Origin: Streptomyces sp. L-9-10
GTDB lineage: Bacteria; Actinomycetota; Actinomycetes; Streptomycetales; Streptomycetaceae
Assembly (NCBI RefSeq): GCF_004151105.1
Contig: NZ_PHRF01000164.1
Span: 1 to 64,000 of the forward strand
DNA length: 64,000 nt
Reading direction: 5' to 3'
Position 1 is the stretch's first letter, and the number at the start of each line of letters is the position of its first letter. The notes beneath the pieces were generated by a model. It was given only the letters and a program-made list of their open reading frames with translations. It was not told the DNA's origin and made no database searches. Shown piece after piece: positions 41,361 through 48,860 of this stretch. The position numbers were made by a program, and so were the translations under genes.

Positions 41361-42031
41361 CGGGCCTCACCCCTGACCAGCACCTTGACCCGGCTGACAT
41401 GCCGGCGCAGACACTGCGCCGCGCCGTCCGCGTCGCCGGTTCTGATCGCGTCGAGCATCTCGGTGTGCTCGGTGATGTTCTTGGCGATGCGGTCGGGGTG
41501 CGCCTCCAGCACGGCGACGCCCATCCGCAGCTGACGGTCCCTGAGCTGGTCGTAGAGCTTGGAGAGGATCTCATTGCCCGCGTGGCGCACGATCTCGGCG
41601 TGGAAGCACCGGTCGGCGACGGCGACGGCGGCGAGATCCCCGTCCTCGGCCAGCCGCCGCTGCTCCTCCAGCACGTCCTCCAGCCGCGCGATCAACCGCG
41701 CGGACGCCGGTACGGCCTTCCGCACGGCGAACTCCTCGACCAGCAGCCGGGTTTCGACGACATCCGCGATCTCCTGCGCGGAGACGGCGAGCACGAGGGC
41801 GCCCTTCTTCGGATAGAGCTTGATCAGCCCCTCGACCTCCAGCTTGAGCAGCGCCTCCCGCACGGGCGTACGAGACACCCCGACGGCTTCGGCCAGCTCA
41901 CCTTCGGTCAGCAGGGTGCCGCCCTCGTAACGGCGGTCGAGAACGGCTTCTTTGATATGGCTGTACACACGGTCCGCGGCGGGCGGTTGCTTCACGACAG
42001 CGGCAGGGGCAGCGGCAGGGGCGGGTGGCAT
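41357..42031 (-). CDS. GntR/FCD family regulator
   Basis: 224 aa from ATG; a GTG two codons earlier is possible. After 15 Ala/Pro residues comes the winged helix (LTEGELAEAVGVSRTPVREA) and then a C-terminal FCD ligand domain with metal-binding His (HAEIVRHAGNEIL and ITEHTEMLDAI). No ribosome site is visible. TTGTATCTAA upstream could be a half-operator. It probably controls the downstream MFS gene in response to an organic acid or similar. Confidence 0.9.
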   Translation of the reverse strand: MPPAPAAAPAAVVKQPPAADRVYSHIKEAVLDRRYEGGTLLTEGELAEAVGVSRTPVREALLKLEVEGLIKLYPKKGALVLAVSAQEIADVVETRLLVEEFAVRKAVPASARLIARLEDVLEEQRRLAEDGDLAAVAVADRCFHAEIVRHAGNEILSKLYDQLRDRQLRMGVAVLEAHPDRIAKNITEHTEMLDAIRTGDADGAAQCLRRHVSRVKVLVRGEAR

Positions 42032-42269
42032 GCACACAGCTTAGATACAACAGAGGTGCAACGGCATCCACAGTCCGGGATGCGGACACCCCCGTACGAC
42101 GCGAGGCTTCCGGACCCCGGCCCGACCACCGCTGTGACGTGAGCCACGGAATCGCTCCCCCGTCCCGTGCATCCCTCGGATCCGCTCACGCGTCCAACAC
42201 TGGGGACCTTCTACCCACACGGTCCCACTCGGTGTTTTCCCTCGCATTCGCGGATTCGGAGCGTTTCTC

Positions 42270-43202
42270 TTGATACCCACCCTCCCGGGCGCGCGCAGAG
42301 CCGCCGTGGTCTCCCTCACCGCCGGTGCCCTCATGGCCGTCTCGGCCCTGGCCTCACCCGCTCAGGCGGCCGCCGCGCCGACCGTCAGCGCCAAGGGCGG
42401 GTTCCTGCTCAACCAAGCGACCGGCGCGACGGTCTTCAGCAAGACCGCCGACACCAGGCGCCAGATGGCGAGCACCACGAAGATCATGACGGCCGCCGTG
42501 GTGCTCAGCACCAAGGGCGTCGACCTCGACCGCAAGGTGACCGTCAAGCAGGCCTACCGCGACTACGTCGCCAAGGAAGGCGCGAGCACCGCGGATCTGC
42601 GGACCGGCGACAAGCTCACCGTCCGGCAGCTGCTGTACGCCACGATGCTGCCCTCCGGCTGCGACGCGGCCTACGCCCTCGCCGACACCTTCGGCACCGG
42701 CTCCACCAACGCCGCCCGCACCAAGTCGTTCATCGCCAAGATGAACGCCAAGGCCACCGAACTCAAGCTCAAGAACACCAAGTTCGACTCCTTCGACGGC
42801 ATCTCGCAGGGCGGGCAGAACTACACCACCCCGCGCGACCTCGCCAAGATCGCCCAGTACGCCATGAAGTACACCAACTTCCGCTCGACGGTGAAGGCCA
42901 CCTCGTACAAGAGCACGGCCCCGACCAGCACCGGCGGCAAGCGCACCTACACCTGGTACCAGACGAACCAGCTGCTCGGCTCCTACAACGGCGCCGTCGG
43001 CATCAAGACCGGCACCGGCACGGCCGCGGGCCCCTGCCTGGTCTTCGCCGCCACCCGCGGCAGCAAGACCCTCGTGGGCGTCGTCCTGAACAGCTCCGAC
43101 CGCTACAAGGACGCGGCGAAGCTGCTCGACTACGGCTTCGGCTCGTCGACCGCGAAGACGATGAAGCTGCGGTCGCTCCCGTCGGACGCGCAGAGCGACT
43201 GA
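42270..43202 (+). CDS. S11 D-Ala-D-Ala peptidase, K15-like SGC motif
   Basis: 310 aa from TTG, with GGAG 9 nt upstream; the signal peptide ends at SPAQAAAA. Active-site Ser/Lys are in MASTTKIMTAAVV. The second motif is Ser-Gly-Cys (LPSGCDAAYA) instead of SxN, and KTG appears in IKTGTGTAAG. The SGC variant is known from the Streptomyces K15 DD-transpeptidase. It acts on peptidoglycan stem peptides outside the membrane. No C-terminal anchor. Tandem paralogue follows. Confidence 0.92.
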   Translation: MIPTLPGARRAAVVSLTAGALMAVSALASPAQAAAAPTVSAKGGFLLNQATGATVFSKTADTRRQMASTTKIMTAAVVLSTKGVDLDRKVTVKQAYRDYVAKEGASTADLRTGDKLTVRQLLYATMLPSGCDAAYALADTFGTGSTNAARTKSFIAKMNAKATELKLKNTKFDSFDGISQGGQNYTTPRDLAKIAQYAMKYTNFRSTVKATSYKSTAPTSTGGKRTYTWYQTNQLLGSYNGAVGIKTGTGTAAGPCLVFAATRGSKTLVGVVLNSSDRYKDAAKLLDYGFGSSTAKTMKLRSLPSDAQSD

Positions 43203-43222
43203 TCCGGAGCAGGTGAGAGCGA

Positions 43223-43257
43223 GGGCCGTGCCGGGGAACGAGACTCCGGCGCGGCCC
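43223..43257 (+). terminator. Terminator between tandem dac genes
   Basis: A 12-bp stem (43223-43234 with 43246-43257, one G-U) with an 11-nt loop, then TTG. After it lies a roughly 13-bp direct repeat (GTAGGCCGGATTC, two copies at about 43279-43304). Confidence 0.75.
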
Positions 43258-43413
43258 TTGTTTCGTACGCCGTGTTCGTAGGCCGGATTCGTAGGCCGGA
43301 TTCGTACGCCGCGTACAACCCAACAGCCCTCCCAGGACGTTCCGTAGATGGCCGCCGTGCACAGAAAGCTCACAGCGGCCTCACTGATTGCCCCATCGAT
43401 CCGGAGCGTTCCT

Positions 43414-44391
43414 TTGACACCCACCCCCCGGGCCCGGCGCGCCGCGCAGGCCACCGCCCTGATCGCCCTCACCGCCGGCGCCCTGCTGACGGTCACGACT
43501 CTGGCCGCCCCGGCCCAGGCGGCCACGGCTCCGTCCTCCGCCGCGTCGGCCGTGACACCGCCGACCGCCGCCGCTCCGACCGTCGCCGCCAAGGGCGCAC
43601 TCCTGGTGGACGACGCGACGGGCGCCACGGTCTTCGCGAAGGACGCGGACACCGGCCGCCGGATGGCGAGCACCACGAAGATCATGACCGCCGCCGTCGT
43701 ACTCGACGCCAGGAACCTCGACCTCGACCGCGAGGTCACGGTCGAGCAGGCGTACCGCGACTACGTGGCGGCGAACGGTACGAGCACCGCCGACCTCCGC
43801 ACCGGCGACCGGCTCACCGTCCGGCAGCTGCTGTACGCCACGATGCTGCCCTCCGGCTCCGACGCGGCGTACGCCCTGGCCGACACGTACGGCACGGGCG
43901 CCACCAGGGAGGCGCGGACGGCGTCGTTCATCGCGCGGATGAACGCGAAGGCGGCGGAACTCGGCCTCGCCGACACCGTGTTCGCCTCCTTCGACGGCAT
44001 CGGGACCGACACCACCACCCCGCGCGACCTCGCGAAGCTCGCCCAGCACGCGATGGACAACGCCACCTTCCGCACGATCGTCAAGGCCACCTCGTACAAG
44101 AGCACCGCCCCGGCGGCGAACGGCGGCACGCGCACCTACACCTGGTACAACACCAACCAGCTGCTCGGCTCCTACGCGGGCGTCATCGGCATCAAGACCG
44201 GCACGAGCACGCCGGCGGGCCTGTGCCTGGTCTTCGCGGCGACGCGCGGCGACAAGACGGTGGTCGGCGTCGTCCTGAACAGCACCAACCAGTACGCGGA
44301 CGCGGCGGCGCTGCTGGACTACGGCTTCGGGACGTCGACGGCGAAGACGATGAAGCTGCGACAGCTCCCGGCGGGGGCGCAGCGCGACTGA
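43414..44391 (+). CDS. S11 D-Ala-D-Ala peptidase, SGS motif
   Basis: 325 aa from a TTG in the same GGAGCGTTCC context as its neighbour. A longer frame to ATG 43348 with AGGAC upstream is possible but would give an unusually long n-region. The signal peptide ends APAQA. It has MASTTKIMTAAVV, LPSGSDAAYA and IKTGTSTPAG. The second motif is Ser-Gly-Ser, not SGC or SxN. An insertion of about 14 Ala/Pro/Ser residues after the signal distinguishes it. Clearly a tandem duplicate of 42270-43202. Confidence 0.9.
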   Translation: MTPTPRARRAAQATALIALTAGALLTVTTLAAPAQAATAPSSAASAVTPPTAAAPTVAAKGALLVDDATGATVFAKDADTGRRMASTTKIMTAAVVLDARNLDLDREVTVEQAYRDYVAANGTSTADLRTGDRLTVRQLLYATMLPSGSDAAYALADTYGTGATREARTASFIARMNAKAAELGLADTVFASFDGIGTDTTTPRDLAKLAQHAMDNATFRTIVKATSYKSTAPAANGGTRTYTWYNTNQLLGSYAGVIGIKTGTSTPAGLCLVFAATRGDKTVVGVVLNSTNQYADAAALLDYGFGTSTAKTMKLRQLPAGAQRD

Positions 44392-44412
44392 TCCGGCGGA
44401 CTCCGGCGAGTC

Positions 44413-44595
44413 CTACGGCGCGCGCAGGCCGGCCCGGAAGGCGTCCCACGCGGCGGGGGTGACGCGGACGACCGGGCCGGCCTGATGCTTGGAGTCACGG
44501 ACGGCGACGGTGCGGGGGAGGTTGAGGGCGACCTCTACGCACTCGCCGGTCTGGTTGCTGTAGCTGGACTTCGCGAAGTCGAACCCGTCACTCAC
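44413..44595 (-). CDS. DUF397 domain protein
   Basis: 60 aa (MSDGFDFAKSSYSNQTGECV). It shows the DUF397 core EVALNLPRTVAVRDSKHQAG and VVRVTPAAWDAFRAGLR. DUF397 proteins are the usual partners of XRE/DUF5753 regulators; its start overlaps the regulator upstream by 8 nt, so they are coupled. Confidence 0.92.
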   Translation of the reverse strand: MSDGFDFAKSSYSNQTGECVEVALNLPRTVAVRDSKHQAGPVVRVTPAAWDAFRAGLRAP

Positions 44596-45472
44596 TCATT
44601 TCCTTCCCGATGCCCTCAATGAGCTGTACAGAGTCATACGGCGAGAGACTAGCCGCGCAGAGGCGTCCGAAGAGCTGTGCATAGGCAGCGCTCTCCTGCT
44701 CGCCTTCGACCCAGGCCGTGGAGCCGAGGCCGTCCATGTGAATCACGTCCACCGCTCCCTCCTCGGCGAACGAAAGAATGTTGAACGGACCTCCCATGCC
44801 TGGGTAGCCACCCGCCCGAAAGGGCAGCACCTGGATACGCACGTTGCACAGTTCGGTCAGTTCGCGCAGATGCACCAGCTGCTGTCCCATCACCCTGGCG
44901 CCGCCGATGGTCTGACGGAGCGCAGCTTCCCAGATGACCGCGTGTACCTGTAGTGGCCGGTCACCGTACAAACGGGCTTGCCGCTTCCGTCGAACCTCCA
45001 CGACGCGTTCGATGTGATCGATCTCGTCCGGTGAAGTCTCAGGGACAGCCATGGAGCGGGTGTATTCCGGTGTCTGGAACAGTCCCGGAATGAGCGAGAG
45101 CTGCCACTGACGCACCTTGAGTGCCACGTCTTCCATGGCGATGTACTCCCGCAAGTTTCCCTGGTCGAGAACACTCCACCAGCCCTTCGCCTTGCGACGA
45201 TCGCGGTCCAGCTTGGCCAACCGCAGTAGGCCGTGCACAACTTCGGGGTCTTCAACGCCGTACAGCTTGCAAAGCGCGATGATGTCGGGGTCCCGAAACG
45301 GCACCCAGCCCCTCTCCATCTTGGCGACCTTGGCCGTCTGCGCGCTGAGAGCCTCAGCCGCGCGGGACTGGTTGAGTCCGGCGGCCTCTCGGAAGGCCAA
45401 CAACTGGCCCCCCAACTGCCGTGCCAGAACGGTCGATACACGATTTCCCGTGCTCGCGCGCCGCTGCGTCAC
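44588..45472 (-). CDS. XRE-family regulator with DUF5753 (Scr1-like)
   Basis: 294 aa from GTG, with an extended AGGAGGTGA anti-SD match upstream, the strongest in the window. HTH about 15-75 (LNQSRAAEALSAQTAKVAKM). DUF5753 has SLIPGLFQTPEYTRSMAVPE and IQVLPFRAGGYPGMGGPFNI. It forms an operon with the DUF397 protein. Typical Scr1/Scr2 pair; target unknown. Confidence 0.92.
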   Translation of the reverse strand: MTQRRASTGNRVSTVLARQLGGQLLAFREAAGLNQSRAAEALSAQTAKVAKMERGWVPFRDPDIIALCKLYGVEDPEVVHGLLRLAKLDRDRRKAKGWWSVLDQGNLREYIAMEDVALKVRQWQLSLIPGLFQTPEYTRSMAVPETSPDEIDHIERVVEVRRKRQARLYGDRPLQVHAVIWEAALRQTIGGARVMGQQLVHLRELTELCNVRIQVLPFRAGGYPGMGGPFNILSFAEEGAVDVIHMDGLGSTAWVEGEQESAAYAQLFGRLCAASLSPYDSVQLIEGIGKEMSE

Positions 45473-45730
45473 TGCACGTCACCTCCTGATGCCAGGCACA
45501 GTCTGCAACCGTCGTCCAACCGGACACAATCACGCCAACGGGGAGAATTATCTCCAGGATATTGTCCGTCGCCATACGGACCGCTACTTTCGGTACGCAA
45601 CCGCTCGCACTGCGGCGCCAACTTGGTGGAAGTGCACCGCCCTGCTCTGCGCCAGAGCAGCCCGCGGCATCGCCACCGCCATGCGCACCACGTACGGGCA
45701 GACCCGCCGCACACGGAAAGCGGCGCGTCC

Positions 45731-45916
45731 ATGACCCCAGCCCAACACGAGGCGTCCGAACCTGAGTTCCCTCAGGAGCACGAGCCGCACCAGGTCCTGA
45801 CAGCCGCCGAAGCGGCCTACACGTACACCTGTCACTGCCACCGCGAACCGGTCCACATCACGCTCCGCGCCTCCGAACTGCCCCGCAGACACGCACGCGG
45901 ACACTGGAGACGGTGA
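45731..45916 (+). CDS. Small hypothetical protein with CHC motif
   Basis: 61 aa (MTPAQHEASEPEFPQEHEPH) with an acidic N-terminus and a YTYTCHCHREPVHITLRASE centre. The ATG overlaps the TGA of an upstream frame ending at 45734. That frame starts no later than the ATG at 45489, contains RRHTDRYFRYATART and may itself be a gene. Function unknown. It is divergent from the XRE/DUF397 pair, with no strong ribosome site. Confidence 0.5.
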   Translation: MTPAQHEASEPEFPQEHEPHQVLTAAEAAYTYTCHCHREPVHITLRASELPRRHARGHWRR

Positions 45917-46068
45917 CGACCGAGGGGTAGTCGGGCTCATCCGGTGCGTGTGATGGCGGGTGGGGGCCGCCCCTCAGGCTTCAGTTTCGCGGCTCCGGAG
46001 CCGGGCCGCCCCACTCCACTGCCGCGCAGGCCACCCACGTCCCGAGGTCGGCACCAGCGGCTTCCACG

Positions 46069-46440
46069 CTATCCCGCACTGTGCGGCGACAGCCGCCGTG
46101 TGATCCGGTCGAACAGCTCCGTCAGCGGTTCGCCGATGTCGCGGCCGAACTCGGTCAGCCCGTAGGTGACCTGGGGCGGCGTCGTCGGCTCGACCTCCCG
46201 CCAGACCAGGCCGTCCTGAACCAGCGCGCGCAGGGTCTGGGCGAGCATCTTCTCGCTGATGCCCTGGATGCTCTCGCGCAGCTCGTAGAACCGGAGGTCG
46301 TTGCTCCGCAAGGAGATCAGCACCCAGATACCCCACCTGCTGGTCACGTGGTCGACCAGGTCGCGCGCGGGGCAGTCGGTGTGAAACACGTCATACGGCT
46401 TCCCCGCCACGGCCTGTCTGCGCTGCACACCTTCCGTCAT
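46069..46440 (-). CDS. HxlR-family regulator
   Basis: 123 aa winged-helix protein. The N-terminal Cys (CPARDLVDHV) of many redox- or aldehyde-sensing HxlR proteins is present, followed by LRFYELRESIQGISEKMLAQ and a wing TPPQVTYGLTEFGRDIG. Divergent from an SDR gene across a 93-nt gap with half-sites TACC/GGTA/TACC, the classical arrangement for local repression. Confidence 0.93.
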   Translation of the reverse strand: MTEGVQRRQAVAGKPYDVFHTDCPARDLVDHVTSRWGIWVLISLRSNDLRFYELRESIQGISEKMLAQTLRALVQDGLVWREVEPTTPPQVTYGLTEFGRDIGEPLTELFDRITRRLSPHSAG

Positions 46441-46450
46441 GTCATGAGCT

Positions 46451-46472
46451 TACCTCGGGGTATGTCCTTACC
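46451..46472. promoter_or_regulatory. Candidate HxlR operator
   Basis: Half-sites TACC (46451-46454), GGTA (46459-46462) and TACC (46469-46472) alternate in the shared intergenic DNA between the HxlR and SDR genes. Confidence 0.5.
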
Positions 46473-46533
46473 AAAAGTTAGCCCAGGCTCCTAGCGTGAC
46501 GGCCACAGAGGACATCTGACAAAGGAACTGATC

Positions 46534-47373
46534 ATGATCGTGGTGACCGGGGCTACCGGGAATATCGGCCGGCCGTTGACGCAGGCACTGGCCGAGGCGG
46601 GCCGACAGGTGACGGCGGTGTCACGGCACACGGCGGCGGTGCCGGACGGCGTCCGCCACGTGGTGGCCGACCTGGCCGAGCCGGCCGGCCTCAAGCCCGC
46701 GCTGGCCGGGGCGAAGGCGCTGTTCCTGCTGCTGTCCGGCGACCTGCACGCCACGGGAGCCAACCCTGCCGAGATCATCGGCGAAGCCGCGGCCGGCGGG
46801 GTCCGCCGGGTCGTCCTGCTCTCCACGCTGGGCGTGGTGACCAGGCCCTCCGGCCACACGCGGATCGCGATGCGCGCGCTGGAGGACACGCTGCGGGAGT
46901 CCGGCCTGGAGTGGGCCATCCTGCGGCCGGGCGGCTTCGCCTCCAACGCCCTGTGGTGGGCCGATTCCATCCGCACGCAACAGGTCGTCGCCGCGCCCTT
47001 CGGCGACATCGGCGTGCCGGTCATCGACCCGGCGGACATCGCCGCGGTCGCGGCGGCCTGCCTGCTGGATGACCGGCACACCGGCGGCGTCTACGAGCTG
47101 ACCGGCCCGGAGGTGATCACTCCGCGCCGGCAGGCGGAGGCCATCGCCACCGCGCTGGGCTCGCCGGTGAGGTTTCACGAGCTCACCCGCGACGAGGCCA
47201 GGACCGCCATGACCCAGAGCATGCCGGCGGAGCTTGCCGACGACACTCTGGACATCCTCGGCTCCCCGAACCCGGCCGAGCTGCGCGTCAGCCCGGACGT
47301 CCAGCGGGTCCTCGGCCGCGCCCCGCGCCCCTTCGCCGACTGGGCCGCCCGCAATGTCGCCGCGTTCCGCTGA
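46534..47373 (+). CDS. NAD(P)-binding SDR/NmrA-like oxidoreductase
   Basis: 279 aa atypical SDR. The N-terminal dinucleotide motif TGATGNIGRPL is followed by an NmrA-like layout with VVLLSTLGVV, ILRPGGFASNALWW and VIDPADIAAVA. No classical YxxxK catalytic pair is evident, as in NmrA/QorR2-type sensors or reductases. AAAGGA lies 7 nt before the ATG. Regulated by the divergent HxlR gene in all likelihood. Confidence 0.9.
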   Translation: MIVVTGATGNIGRPLTQALAEAGRQVTAVSRHTAAVPDGVRHVVADLAEPAGLKPALAGAKALFLLLSGDLHATGANPAEIIGEAAAGGVRRVVLLSTLGVVTRPSGHTRIAMRALEDTLRESGLEWAILRPGGFASNALWWADSIRTQQVVAAPFGDIGVPVIDPADIAAVAAACLLDDRHTGGVYELTGPEVITPRRQAEAIATALGSPVRFHELTRDEARTAMTQSMPAELADDTLDILGSPNPAELRVSPDVQRVLGRAPRPFADWAARNVAAFR

Positions 47374-47768
47374 GACTGGTCAGCGCCGCTGAATCCGCTT
47401 TCGTTCCCGGACGACCTGTCCGCCCACAAGGGCGCTGTGATCCCAGCGCACTTGTGGGCCTCGACGCCGGGCATCGTGGCGCACCCTTCCGAGTACGGAC
47501 ACGATTCGGCCCCGTCCTCCCCGCCCCAATTTCCTTTGCCATTCAGCGTGTCCGGCGCGCATGTGACCGACAACTGCCGTGCCCCGATCTCCCGCGTCGA
47601 ACTGGGAAACGAATGCGGGCAGTTGAGCGGTGAGCCGTGGCGGGGTTCGATGTTTACTCCTCCTTTGTCGGCGTGGCTGTTCCGGTGGCGTGCGGAGATA
47701 TACGTAATTCTGAGTCACGGACCGCGAGGAGCGCGGGCCATGGGGAACGTTCCTGCTGGAGGTAAAGA
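47374..47768. other. 395-bp intergenic gap without a gene
   Basis: I see no gene. There is an AT-rich patch (about 47693-47712, GAGATATACGTAATTC) that could hold a promoter for the secreted protein. There is also a distant 8-bp inverted repeat CAACTGCC/GGCAGTTG. Confidence 0.5.
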
Positions 47769-48755
47769 GTGTCAAGACAGCGTCTAAGGCTGGGAGTTCT
47801 CGCCGCCGCGGCCCTGGTTCTGTCGGGTCCTTCGGTTGCTCCGACCGCCGCGGTAACCCCGTGGTCGGTCGGCACGAGCGTCTCCGCGCAGACCGTCCGG
47901 ACGAGTCCGTCGGCCGACGAGGACCCGGGCTTTGCCAAGAGGCGCCAGGAAGCCCGGGCCAAGGGGCTCATCGACGCCGACGGCAGGGTTCCGGGAAGTC
48001 AGCGCCTGGGGGTCCGGGCGTGGCCACGCGATGACACGGGATACCGCATCCAGCCTCGGGACCTGGCGTTCCTCGGGCTGACGCGGCAGCAGGTCGAATG
48101 GTGGCGCCACTACCAGGCACCGTTGGGGACGACTCCGAAGCAGTTCAAGGACATGTCCTCGTCCCTGTTCACGGTCCTGTGCTCCGCATGTGAGCGTCCC
48201 GAGGACTACGACGTGCGACTCCAGGGGTCATGGGCGTTCTTCTTCTCGGGCCGCCACAAGAACTTCCCGACCGAGCGGGACCTGGCAGGGCAGCCTCTGG
48301 CGCTGGAAAGGTTCCGGCAGTGGATGGGCTCCACACCTCCGAGCGAGCGCCCGGCACGCCGTCCATTCGAATCCTTGTACAAACTGGGGGCGCTCGGTGA
48401 GAACGGAAAGCCGGTCGGACCCAGCGACGGCGACTTTCACATCTCGTCCGATGTGATGGTGGCCAAGGCCCGGCAGAAATGGGATGAGATGAGGGACGCG
48501 GGAAAGCTCAGCGATGAAGATATCCAAAAGGGTTTCATTCACCAGAAGTACAGTTTCGTCAACCGGACGGCGGTTCGGGAGGCATTCCCGGAGCTTGAGA
48601 AGTGGGCGACCATGTGGGAGGAGCGGTTGGGGCGTCCTGTCGCTCCTTCACTGTTCCCCAGCTCCGGACCGCCCAACAAGTCTCAGGTGGGGACTGGAGT
48701 GTCCACTCATTTCCGGGACTCCGACTGGGTGGTTACGGTCTCGCCGAAGCGCTGA
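47769..48755 (+). CDS. Secreted protein of unknown function
   Basis: 328 aa from GTG with GGAGG 6 nt upstream. Sec-type signal peptide (RLRLGVLAAAALVLSGPSVA). The mature part has RIQPRDLAFLGLTRQQVEWW, ALCSACER-like VLCSACERPEDYDVRLQGSW, AFFFSGRHKNFP, SDGDFHISSDVMVAKARQ and FVNRTAVREAFPELEKWA. I do not recognise a family. The VRLQGSW and SDGDFHISSD blocks loosely recall nucleotidyltransferase motifs, but the spacing is wrong and the protein is exported, so that is not claimed. Confidence 0.7.
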   Translation: MSRQRLRLGVLAAAALVLSGPSVAPTAAVTPWSVGTSVSAQTVRTSPSADEDPGFAKRRQEARAKGLIDADGRVPGSQRLGVRAWPRDDTGYRIQPRDLAFLGLTRQQVEWWRHYQAPLGTTPKQFKDMSSSLFTVLCSACERPEDYDVRLQGSWAFFFSGRHKNFPTERDLAGQPLALERFRQWMGSTPPSERPARRPFESLYKLGALGENGKPVGPSDGDFHISSDVMVAKARQKWDEMRDAGKLSDEDIQKGFIHQKYSFVNRTAVREAFPELEKWATMWEERLGRPVAPSLFPSSGPPNKSQVGTGVSTHFRDSDWVVTVSPKR

Positions 48756-48799
48756 CTCAGGGGTCCGGCGCAAGACCCGCAGGACCTGGAGCACCGAGA

Positions 48800-48830
48800 A
48801 GCCCCACGGCCGTGTGCGCGCCGTGGGGCT
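48800..48830. terminator. Bidirectional terminator before bkdC
   Basis: A perfect 11-bp stem (48800-48810 with 48820-48830) with a 9-nt loop, between convergent genes and 30 nt past the bkdC stop. Confidence 0.85.
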
Positions 48831-48860
48831 CCGTCGTCGGGGCACCGGGGCCCCAGGGTG

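Noticed and set aside
47560..47640. Inverted repeat CAACTGCC/GGCAGTTG in the 47.4-47.8 kb gap
   Set aside because: The arms are about 40 nt apart and only 8 bp long, not beyond chance in this composition.
47769..48755. A CD-NTase or nucleotidyltransferase reading of the secreted protein
   Set aside because: VRLQGSW and SDGDFHISSD look similar to family motifs, but the Gly-Ser to Asp-x-Asp spacing is far too long and the protein has a signal peptide.
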